From: Boswellia sacra
Lineage: Eukaryota > Streptophyta > Magnoliopsida > Sapindales > Burseraceae
NCBI GenBank assembly: GCA_013180625.2
Contig: SNVD02009787.1
Location: 347,397-411,396 of the forward strand
Length of the DNA: 64,000 nucleotides
Direction: 5' to 3'
In this document: positions 1 to 9,132 of the stretch, piece by piece
Layout of the letters: each line of letters starts with the position of its first letter
How positions within the stretch are numbered: position 1 is the stretch's first letter
The notes under the pieces: model-generated
What the model was told of the DNA's origin: nothing
Databases searched by the model: none
Seen by the model: only the letters and a program-made list of their open reading frames with translations
Position numbers and translations under genes: made by a program

Positions 1-813
1 TTTTGATTATCTTAGTATGTTCATTCATCCATGGTAAAGGATTCTTTTGAAGTCTTTGGTATAAAGGTTTGCATAATTTTCTAAGATTTGGAAAGAAATC
101 TGAAACATAATTTAAAGATCCTAAGAATCTCTGTAATTGATTTTTATCTTTAATTTCATCTGGGAATATGTCAGTAAATTCTATTGATCTTTGAACAGGT
201 TTTATTGTTCATTGATATATGTCATATCCTAAAAATCTTATTTTTGTTTGAAATAATTTCATTTTGGAGGCAGAAATTACTAAACCATTTTTCTTGACTA
301 TATAAAATAATGTTTTTAAATGCTTAAAATGTTGTTCTATAGCTTCAGAAAAGACTAATATGTCATCTATACAAACAATAATGAATTTTCTATAAGGGTT
401 GAATATATCATTCATTATATGTTGAAATTCAGATGGAGCATTTTTTAAACCAAATGGCATTACGTTCCATTCATAATGACCAAATGGTACTGTAAAGGCT
501 GTTTTATACCTATCTTGTTCCGCTATTTGAACTCGCCAAAATCAACTTTCATATCAAATTTTGAAAATAATATTGCATCATAAAGTCTTTTAACTAAATC
601 TCTTTTGTTAGGAATAGGATATCTAATCCATTGTAATACTTTGTTTAAAGGTTTATAATTAATTACTAATCTTGGAACTCCTCTTTCTATTTCAGGTTTT
701 TTATTGACATAAAATGCAGCACAACTCCAAGGGGATTTTGATTCTCTTATTAATTTTTTATTTAATAAGTCTTTTATCTCTTCTTGGCAATGTTGTAATA
801 ATTCTTGGTTCAT
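1..813 (-). pseudogene. Pararetrovirus reverse transcriptase remnant (copy 1)
   Basis: The part at 523-813 has the RT N-terminal block (SPWSCAAFYVNKK, PRLVINYKPLN, FSKFDMK). The part at 209-460 has MPFGLKNAPSEFQ followed by the catalytic box region. The two parts are in different frames, separated by a break near 520-530. The catalytic box reads CIDD where the family has Y-[IV]-D-D, so the tyrosine is a cysteine while both aspartates remain. Below 209 the frame continues, with breaks, into the start of RNase H at the window edge. The enzyme would copy viral RNA into DNA, but this copy is disrupted and not expected to work. Confidence 0.88.
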
Positions 814-1020
814 TTGTATAGGTCTAGCTTTTGTTGGAATTTGTTTTTCATTAAATTCTTTAATATATGGTAAAGTGACTATATGTTTCTTTCTATTCCA
901 AAATTGATTAGGTAAATCTGAACATACCTCCTTTCTAAATTTATTTTCTATTTCTTCTATATCATCTTTAATATTATGTTTTTCTAATTGTTCTTCAATT
1001 CTTTTATATTTAATTTCTTT

Positions 1021-1467
1021 TTAGAGATAATTAATATGATTTTGTTTATTAATTATTAAATTTATTTGTTTAGTTATTGTATTTTGTTGCAATTGGTGAA
1101 TTTCTCTAGTATCGATTGATGATAAAAATTTAAAACTTATTTTTGTTCCCATGATTTCTGTATGAATTCCTTGATTATCAACTTTAAATGGATATATTTG
1201 TGTTAGGAATGGAGTACCTAAAATGATATTTTGGCTAAGATTTTTTACTAATATAAATGTTGTTTTAAAACAATATCCTTGATTACATATTTTGACTTTT
1301 GATAATTTATAATTAATTTCTAGATTCATTCCATTTGTACCTCTTAATTTTTCAGAAGTTTTTTCATAATATTTTGTTGGAATAAGGCCTTCTCTAATAC
1401 AATTTTGATCAGCTCCTGAATCTACTAAAGCAATTGCTTCTATTTGTAAGAAATTATGTATATGCAA
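1021..1467 (-). pseudogene. Pararetrovirus aspartic protease remnant (copy 1)
   Basis: A 148-codon open stretch contains the retropepsin-like motif ALVDSGADQNC (active-site D-S-G), then the typical hydrophobic ILGTPFL segment about 65 residues further on. This matches the pararetroviral protease that processes the polyprotein. It sits between the zinc-knuckle region (1606-2316) and the RT (below 813), as in caulimovirids. The stretch between 814 and 1020 is the protease-RT linker of the same polyprotein, with a break. This domain itself looks uninterrupted, but the polyprotein around it is broken. Confidence 0.85.
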
Positions 1468-1605
1468 TAATATTCCTATATACCATTTTTGATAATTAAT
1501 TTTGTCTATTATTTGTACATAATCTTCTTCTATCCGTGAACTAGAAGCTTGATCATTTTTATTTTGAGATTCAAGTATAGTTAATCTTGTTTGTGTTTGT
1601 AGTTG

Positions 1606-2316
1606 TTATAATTGTTGATTTTGAATTTCCTTTTGAATTTCTTTTATTTGTTCTTTTAAATTTCTAATTTCTTGTTGTAATTCTTCCGTAGTAACTTGTT
1701 TAAATAAGGTTTGTGACGGGTACTTATCCCATATTTTGTTTAAACTAAATGTGTCCGGAGTTTTAATTTTACTTTCTTGTTCTAAAATTTCTTTTAATGT
1801 CATCAAATATTCTCTTTTTATATTAGGATCTTCAATTTTATCTATAATATCTAGTAAAAATTGTTTATCAGTATTTTTGGTGATTACATTAATTTGTTTA
1901 CAATTACATATTCCTTCTATACAACTTAAAGATTCATTACTTTCTGAAGTAGTATCAGTGTCTTGAATATCTAAAATATCTTCTTCACTATTGCTGGTAC
2001 TAGATTCTTGACTAGATTGTTCACTAAATAATAATTTATTGATTTTATTTTTTAATTCATCTTGATCATTTAGAAGTTCATTGACTTTATTTTTCTTTTT
2101 ACATTGTTTTGCCGTATGTCCTGGTTGCCTACAATTCCAGCATACTAATTGTTTATTTGAATAATTCTTCTTAGGTTTATATTTTTTCTTATTTTTCTTG
2201 TAATATTGATTATCAAATTGATTTTTATAAAATTTCTTTGATTTTTTCTTATATTTCTTTGAATATGATGGTGGTTTAAGATTCTCATAACCATATTGTT
2301 CACAAAATGAACCCAT
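1606..2316 (-). pseudogene. Pararetrovirus coat-protein C-terminal region with zinc knuckle (copy 1)
   Basis: A lysine/asparagine-rich stretch precedes a perfect CX2CX4HX4C knuckle (CWNCRQPGHTAKQC), the nucleic-acid-binding motif of caulimovirid coat proteins. An acidic, serine-rich stretch and a glutamine/lysine-rich predicted coiled coil at the C terminus follow. The reading frame stops just after the coiled coil, before the protease. The second copy (43103-43786) has the same arrangement. Confidence 0.85.
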
Positions 2317-3480
2317 AGTTTTACCAAAGCTTTCTATTTTTCTTTTCTCTTTTTGTTCTTGACATATTGCTAAACCTTCTTTTTTGATGAAAGCAAATAA
2401 TTGTCCATATGTTATATTATTCCAAGGGATTGCACCCTCGTGTTATTTCTGTTAATTTGTTAATTATTTTCTCAGAAAAGAATTTTGGTAATCCCGCAAT
2501 AAATCTCTCTTTCTAGAAAGACTCATTGCAGTTAGTTCTTTTAAATATATTTGTTAAAAATACATCTTTATACCATCTAAAATCTCTTAAGGTTGGACAT
2601 TTGAGATTTGTTAAAATTATTTTTGAACTAGTTAATTCTTCTTTAGGATTTCCTATAAAATGCATTGAAATCGTATATATTAATACTTCTACAACATTTT
2701 GAGTTTCTTGAATTGTTACAAATCCATCTTCGTCTTCTACTTGGGTTTTTTCTACATGATTTAGTATAATTTGTTGATTATTAAATCCTATACAATTATC
2801 CCACCAATATTTTAATGACCCTGTAAAACTTGCTACTAACATTTTAGCGGTTTCATAATCACTTGTCTTATAAGCTTTATATGCAGTAGATGCCATACCC
2901 ATTTCTTGTAAAGTATTCATTATTTTATATTCTGATTTTCCATCTATATTCCATTCATAAATTGAATCACCTGAATATTTATTGGAAATAAATTATTTTC
3001 TTTCTTGATACATTAAATCTGGTGGAGTAAGTCTTGGATAGTATGTTCTTGTAGGGACTTGTTTCCCTTTATTCTTTTTAGTTATTTTATTTATTTCATC
3101 TATATCTTCGGAAGTTGTAATGGATTGATTATCACTTTGTTGATTTTGATCTATAGTATTAATATTATTTGAGGTAGTTGGTAATATTTTAAGTTTTTGA
3201 TTAATTTGATCAATTAAATCTACTTTAGGAAGTTTTACTAGTTGATTATTTGGTTGAACTGTTTTAAATAATTGAGGAGATATATCTTAAGGAAACGTTA
3301 TAGGTTGTTTTAATTTAACATTATCTATTTGATCTTCTATTCTTGTAACTTGTTTAGATACAGTATGTAATAATTGATTATTAAAATTATTTTGATCATA
3401 AACTTTTTTAATGTCTCCAAAAGTTGCAGTTTCATTATCTGGCTTATTAGATCCTTTTTTAAATGGAGTTGCTAAAATTT
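2317..3480 (-). pseudogene. Pararetrovirus coat-protein N-terminal/central region (copy 1)
   Basis: 2513-2920 encodes the gag-like core with the recognisable FTGSLKYWWDN motif. The homologous reading continues upstream to 3480 with interruptions (TAA near 3290, another stop near 2990) through a low-complexity segment rich in Asn, Gln, Thr and Lys. The homology stops exactly at the CACTA terminus at 3481, so the 5' part of the virus was either moved to the far side of that element or lost. I did not recognise a movement-protein region. Confidence 0.75.
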
Positions 3481-3960
3481 CACTATAAGAAAATTCCCCA
3501 TATATGTTGGTTTTCCACCCTCATATATATGTATACATGCCGGTTTGAATATGACATTTATGGACCCGACGTGTATTCTATACATGCCAGTTGGTCAAAC
3601 CGACACAAATTTGTGTCAATTCCTTTTTGTCGGTCTCTTGTCTGGTAGAAACCGACATGTATTTGGCTACATAAGATGAGGGTTTAGAACCGACAAGCTG
3701 TTCTAACAGTATGTGAGTGTTAAGAACCGACATATATTTGTTAATAATCGGCTGACTTACGGCCCAACCCAGTAATATATTGTGAGTGTTAAGAACCGAC
3801 ATATATTTGTTAATACTGGGCTGACTCCAGGCCAGCCTAGTAATATATTGTGAGTGTTCAAAACCGACATGTATTCGTTGTTACTGGGCTGAGCCCACTA
3901 TTATATGTGAGTGTTTAAAACCGACATGTATTTGTTATTAGAAATATATAATACTGGGTT
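3481..3960. repeat. CACTA 3' subterminal repeat array (AACCGACA motif)
   Basis: Just inside the left terminus AACCGACA occurs seven times in direct orientation (3598, 3650, 3688, 3726, 3794, 3862, 3919), with an inverted TGCCGGTT near 3539 and an inverted TGTCGGT near 3628. Units from 3700 to 3960 form a degenerate tandem repeat of about 60-70 bp (GTGAGTGTT..AACCGACAT..TGTTA). In En/Spm, such subterminal motifs bind the TNPA protein and are needed for transposition. That role is inferred here from position. Confidence 0.7.
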
Positions 3961-4429
3961 GATACCGGCCCTTTGCTTTGCATCAACCCAATATTATATA
4001 TATATATATATAAATGAGACAGTGAGGGAGCAAAATATATTTTAAATATTATTTTGCTGTAAAATGATGGGAGATGAAATTGTTGGAACATGTTATGAGC
4101 CCTATTGCAAGCTTCAAAGTGTCAAACACATTGCAATACAATACAGATTTTAGGGTTATCCATCATCAACTCATTATATTTCCTCAACCATAAATGACAA
4201 GGGCAGAAATTTCAACTAAAGGGAAAAGTCAAGCACAAAATTGTATGAAAGAAGTTGCACATGCAACACGTTTCTCTGCCATAATCTAACCAGCAAAATA
4301 AGACAATCAAACCTCCAAATTACAACCTTCAACAATTTAACATAAATACCATTTTACACCACAGCAATTGCAAGAATTGGAAACTACTTTCAAGCTGAAA
4401 GAATTAAAGACCTTTCTTTATTTATGTTC
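3961..4429. other. Non-coding, CACTA internal
   Basis: This is AT-rich sequence between the subterminal array and the FEN1 fragments, with a short TA run near 4000. I see no coding potential or recognisable element. Confidence 0.5.
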
Positions 4430-5425
4430 TGCATTATATTCTCTATAGAGCCATGTTGACGGATGAGCTTTAAAGTAGTCTATCCACCAATACCTACATT
4501 GGGATATTTATAAAAGAGAAGAAAAAAAAAAGAGCTTTAATTATTGTATTTTAAATCAATAATTCTCAAAAACAGAAAAGAACAGACTAACACTGACTCT
4601 AAATAAAATCCCGTGTAGCTCGAATGCTATCACAATAATCACAACCCGAAAGTATACACAAGTCAATAAATTGGTCCATAGTAAGATTCAGTTTCTCCAA
4701 AATTTGAAAGAAAATCATCCTTAGAACAATGAAATAAACACTCAAGCAACCAAATCGTGTTCAATGTACCTTTGCCACTTCAAACTCCATGACAGACACT
4801 TTTCTTGAACTAGGATCCATCAAATGGTGAAGAAATCTGGGAGCGCCAAAAGTTATGAGTCCATATCTTCAAAAGCCACTGCATAAACCTGAAACATAGC
4901 AGAAGTTTGGATCAAATTTATCAGCAATCATTTGCCATGGACAGCTTTTGAAAACCCGTGGAAGGGTACAATTCACTTCTTAAAAGAAGCTGAATGTATA
5001 AATCTAACTTCTGAAATAAAGACATTGCAGAAGATGGAGTTAAGATATATGAAAAGAACAAAGTAAATGATGTCATTTGAAGATATTTTAAGAATGATCA
5101 TATATAAGAAAGAAAGAATGATCATATATGAGAAGATGAGTACTTTTAAAAAGCTGAAATCTGAAAGAAATAAACACTCAAGCAAAATCTGAGTCAATAA
5201 ATTGGTCCATAGTTTATGATACATTTTCTCCCAAATTTGAAAGAAAATCATCCTTAGAACAATGAAATAAACACTCAAGCAACCAAATCGTGTTCAATGT
5301 ACCTTTGCCACTTCAAACTCCATGACATGCACTTTTCTTGAGCTAGGATCCATCAAATGGTGAAGAAATCTGGGAGCACCAAAAGTTAGTGAGTCCATAT
5401 CTTCAAAAGCCACTGCATAAACCTG
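4430..5425 (-). pseudogene. FEN1: Captured FEN1 (flap endonuclease 1) 3' exons
   Basis: Minus-strand exon-like pieces match plant FEN1 in order. 5307-5425 encodes [30 protein letters not shown] with AG and GT borders. 4772-4890 is a second copy of that exon with a small deletion after DMDS. 4610-4720 encodes [20 protein letters not shown]. 4430-4500 encodes GIGG-stop-TTLKLIRQHGSIE, with a stop where FEN1 has a residue. FEN1 cuts 5' flaps during replication and base-excision repair. Here only the middle of the gene is present, with an exon duplication and a stop, so it is a captured non-functional fragment inside the CACTA element. Confidence 0.88.
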
Positions 5426-5473
5426 AAACACAGCAGAAGTTTGGATCAAATTTATCAACAATCACTTGCCATT
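4661..5473. repeat. Direct duplication of about 280 bp (4661-4938 and 5192-5473)
   Basis: Two near-identical blocks about 531 bp apart each contain the FEN1 exon EDMDS..EVAK plus intron sequence and part of the next exon border. They differ by scattered substitutions and small indels, so the duplication is not recent. The spacer between them is AT-rich and non-coding. Confidence 0.9.
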
Positions 5474-5479
5474 ACTCAC

Positions 5480-6820
5480 AAGAATACCAACTGACAGGAA
5501 TATGATTCTTCGTTCAGCTAGATCTGCGGCAAAATCAAGTTGAATCCCTTTCCAGTCGCTAACCTGATAAAATGGTGTTAGTCTTTTGAATGTTTATTGA
5601 AAATGAATGTACTTATATTACTTCTTCAAGAAAACAGATACAAACGTTATGATTATGGTACAGAGTTGAAAACTGTAGACTTTTCCATGAACAAGAACTT
5701 GGCCAGAGTAATACAAAGCCAAGATGTTTTAAGCATTCCAAATTACAACTATATAAGGAAGAAAATTTGAGATTTAATTGTTTTCCTACAAGATGTACTA
5801 GGTAAAATATAATTGAACAGAAAGGTGGGATTAAGATGGTATTCTTAGTGTTGATAGAGACCATCCATAGAGGAGGTAATGTATGGCATATAACATATTA
5901 TAAGTATCACATGCTGATTTAACTAGCTACATAACATAATTCATATTCCAGAATATATATCCATAATTCAATTTCCCAATATGCATAACACAAAAATCAC
6001 ACAAAAGTATCCAAAAACCGTGCTAGTTTAGAAAAAATTCAATTAAGATCACCAACCTTTCCTCCTGCTTCATGCACACATATCACGCCAACAGCATGAT
6101 CCCAAGCCTAAATTACAAGTACGATCACATTCAATTCCAGCTACACCAACTTTTATTGCTTATTCAAACAAAAATCAACACAATACCTTTATAATAGTTT
6201 GAGCTCTTTGTCGAAGAATGAATACCGATGCCTTACCTGAAGCCACCATCAAATACTTGCATAAACTGCATTGAAACAAGACAACTGTATCATGCAGATG
6301 TTAAAAAGATTGTCGATCCACAAATGAGCCTGCTAACTAAATTCTGATCATAAAGAGATTACAGTGATAAATTTGAAACTAGAAACGACCTTATACTTTG
6401 ACAAGATACAAAGCACTATATCCAAGACAAACAGTGCACCGCACTTTATCCATCTATGCTTTTTCAAGTAATAAGTGTGTTAAGTGCATTGCCATGTTAT
6501 TTAATATCCGAATGTAAAGCTTGTTATATATACTTCTAATGATTTGAACAACATTAAACCTTCCACAACATTGGGGCAAAAGAACAATTTCATTATCTCC
6601 AACACTATCAGCATCAGTTGTTGCATTAAATAATGTTGATAGTGGTAGTGAATCCCATGGTTGACTCTCTGGAATACAAAAGTATGCTTCATGTACTGAG
6701 CAGCAGCTATCAACAAAGCATCTGCTCCAACAATCAGATGTTTTCGCTGAGATATCCAGCATACCCGACAACCCCTTTGTCCATGTCCCACAGCCAACAT
6801 GAGCAACCATGATAGACTGG
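5480..6820 (-). pseudogene. Captured HAL2-like PAP phosphatase (AHL-type) exons
   Basis: Four minus-strand blocks match the plant HAL2-like 3'(2'),5'-bisphosphate nucleotidase family: 6565-6820 (MVAHVGCGTWTK..), 6183-6265 (LCKYLMVASGKASVFIL), 6060-6109 (AWDHAVGVICVHEAGGK, the metal-binding WDHA motif of inositol-monophosphatase-fold enzymes) and 5480-5567 (VSDWKGIQLDFAADL). The last three blocks have plausible AG/GT borders. The family hydrolyses 3'-phosphoadenosine 5'-phosphate. The N-terminal third is absent. FEN1 exons lie on both sides, so this fragment interrupts the FEN1 fragment, giving a mosaic. Confidence 0.85.
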
Positions 6821-6966
6821 CTTTATTATTAACTAAGACCCATAAGCTTGAATAATTTTCAAGGCAAGACAAAACAAGTGTATGATAACAGCAAAATTAC
6901 CGTTTTGCTAGCTCTTGCATTTTCAAATCTGGAGGCTTCCCATAAAAAACATAGACTGGCTTTATT
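6812..6966. repeat. 16-bp junction duplication at the FEN1/AHL boundary
   Basis: ATAGACTGGCTTTATT occurs at 6812-6827 and again at 6951-6966. The second copy is genuine FEN1 coding sequence (the IKPVY codons). The first lies immediately upstream of the AHL fragment in the minus reading, where AHL has no reason to carry it. This looks like filler copied from FEN1 when the two fragments were joined. Confidence 0.75.
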
Positions 6967-7018
6967 CCAGCTTCAAGAAGCCTAATTGTACAAGTAAACA
7001 TACCTTGCAAATGACTAG
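6899..7018 (-). pseudogene. FEN1: Captured FEN1 upstream exon
   Basis: The minus reading gives [22 protein letters not shown] and then GKPPDLK..QELAKR, a strong match to the N-domain of FEN1. The conserved VFDGKPP reads VFYGKPP here, which removes an active-site aspartate of the family. The exon ends at a GT donor. It is separated from the other FEN1 pieces (4430-5425) by the AHL fragment. Confidence 0.88.
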
Positions 7019-8229
7019 AAAAAAGTAGCCAACGCCAACATTCATTTACAAACGAAACTAAATAAAAACTACGCAATAGAAAGATTAAGGAACAGAATGA
7101 AATGAACTAAACTGGTGTCAAAATTTGTAGCAATTACCTAGTAAATTAGCATGTGAATATTAAAACAATTCAGCACTTAATAAGCGTCTCATATATGAGA
7201 AGAGGCAGAATGCTCAAGTGACAGAGGACAACTGTTGTGATGACAAAAAAAATGGCCATCAAAAAGCAAACAATCCCAATGTTTGTCAACTGCTCTGAAA
7301 TGTTCATGTGCAAGTACTACCATCAGTGCTCGATTGATCTATGACAAGTCTATTTGCAACATAATACCACCAACAAACAAGACTTTCTTGTAAACATCTC
7401 CACCATAAACAATTTATACAACATGACTTTTCTATTTTCCTACAATTTCTCAATGACCAAATATGGAAATGATTGAAATGAAAGTTCTTACACAAGTCTC
7501 AATTAAATTAACAAAAACATAAAACACATGATTTAACTACTCACATTTCATTTGCTTATGGCAAAGGAAGATGGATACATACTTCATGAAGCAAATCCTT
7601 GCTGATCCCTTCCAAAATCAATTTGCATGCATCACTACCACTGCATAAGCTGAAAAAGCTATTATAGTAGCAAACAAAAGTTAAATGGTGCATAACCATG
7701 CAACTAAATACATAGAAACATCATATTAGAGCTATGAAATTATATCAAAAAGATGAAGGCAAAACTTACCAAGCTGGGTTGTTTAGAAAGTAAAATGATA
7801 AAAGATCAAGTTAATGAATGACAGATTCAACATATAAACATCAACTTTTGTTTGCTACTATGTCATAATCTTTCATCCATTGACAAAAAAGAACATTATA
7901 CATTAGACTTCATCAAGTTTTGATGTCCCAAAAACTATACAATTTAGGTCATTTAGCCACCAACTAACTTGCATGGATAACGCCTTCCAAAATAATCCCA
8001 AAAACTACTCCAGGAGGTATTCCTAATCAACGCACACAAAAAACGGCTGTTGACACTCTTTCTTGTTTTGTGAGTTGTTGTCAGCAAGCTATATACAATT
8101 TCCAAAAAGTTACATACACAACTATCCACACACATGTTAACTCCTTCAATCTGCAAAATTAAAATGTCATGTTAGAAATATAAATTGAACACAAAACTTG
8201 GATGGAAATTCATCATAGTTTGAGGATTT
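7019..8229. other. Mostly non-coding CACTA interior; one exon-like scrap
   Basis: The stretch is AT-rich with many stops. On the minus strand around 7570-7650 there is a short exon-like segment (SGSDACKLILEGISKDLL) that I do not recognise. Near 7953-8156 an open stretch continues downstream of the Ulp1 gene and may be its 3' tail or chance. Confidence 0.4.
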
Positions 8230-9132
8230 GATGAACCTGATTTTGTAGCCTTCCTCTTTTCATGCCATTCTCTAACAATCTTGGATACAAGCCTAGCCCA
8301 TTCTAATCTAACTTCATTTATCTCCTCTATTGTATAATGGTCCTTCTTGTTGTACTAACAACAAAACAAAAATATGTTAATAACAACGCACTAAAAACTT
8401 GAGAAACCCAAATTAGGATTGCTTACATTTTCACAAAGGACCTTGGGGTTTTGCATAATCTCTTTCATGTTTCTTAAAACATAATAACCACATTCTGTAC
8501 TGCCAACTTGTCTTGGTCCCTTCAAGTATACACAAAAAAGTGGCTTTGTAAGCAAAAAACTTTTCTGCACAAGACATTTTATAATCTCATATCAAAATCA
8601 ATTAAATTTACCTTTACATTTGTCCATTCAAATGTGTACTTTTTATTTTTTCTCCTGGATGATGACTGCCACAGCAATAATCCTCTGGCAAAACATACAG
8701 TCACACATAAATATTGCAACTTCATTAAACATATGAATATGACACTAATAATCAACATTGAAGGCACTAAAACACATACTGGTTAATGACTTCCTTAACA
8801 TCTTGCTTGGCTCCTTTTCCCATTGAATCAAGGAAAAAGATTGACAAAGAAGACATATCAATCACAATTAACGTCCAATGGTAACTATCATATCATGAAA
8901 CTCTCACAAGTTAGAATCTCTAACCTAATTTATAATATGGTTATGAAATCAGATTGTACACAATTGAGTTTGGCAAGAAAACATACCCTAGGTTGTACGG
9001 AATTAAAATGTAGTTTCTGTTGTCAAGCCCTTTGATCTTGTTTGAGAAGGATTGAGAAATTTGAGGTCGTAGATCTTTTTTGCTCAACTGATCAACAAGT
9101 ATTGTCGATGGGTTGAGAAACCCAAATCTCAC
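8230..9132 (-). CDS. Ulp1/SENP-type C48 cysteine protease domain (C-terminal exons)
   Basis: The exons read FLNPSTILVDQL..YILIPYNLG (8998-9132), then YHWTLIVIDMSSL..FFLDSMGKG (about 8770-8883), then PRQVGSTECGYYVLRNM (about 8440-8523) and a tail HYTIEEINEVRLEWARLV (8235-8370). The catalytic set is visible: His of the HW pair (codon 8878-8880), Asp of LDSMG (8827-8829), Gln of PRQ, and Cys of ECGYY (8490-8492). All are retained. Such domains are carried by many plant CACTA and Mutator-like elements. Cysteine protease activity is therefore plausible, but expression is unknown. Confidence 0.82.

Larger units (their letters stand above)
1..3480 (-). mobile_element. Endogenous pararetrovirus copy 1 (Caulimoviridae), partial
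   Basis: On the minus strand the order is coat/gag-like region, CCHC zinc knuckle, aspartic protease, reverse transcriptase and the first codons of RNase H, which is the caulimovirid polyprotein order. There are no LTRs and no integrase. The copy runs off the left window edge within the RT-RNase H junction and stops abruptly at 3480, where a CACTA terminus begins. Frameshifts and stops split it into separate open stretches (523-813 versus 209-460; a break near 1610; a TAA near 3290), so it is a fossil. Homology with the second copy at 42565-56010 is obvious. The genus (Florendovirus or another endogenous group) cannot be fixed by eye. Confidence 0.88.

Noticed and set aside
6501..6872. 123-codon minus ORF at the AHL exon
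   Set aside because: Frame-shifted shadow of the AHL exon (6565-6820).
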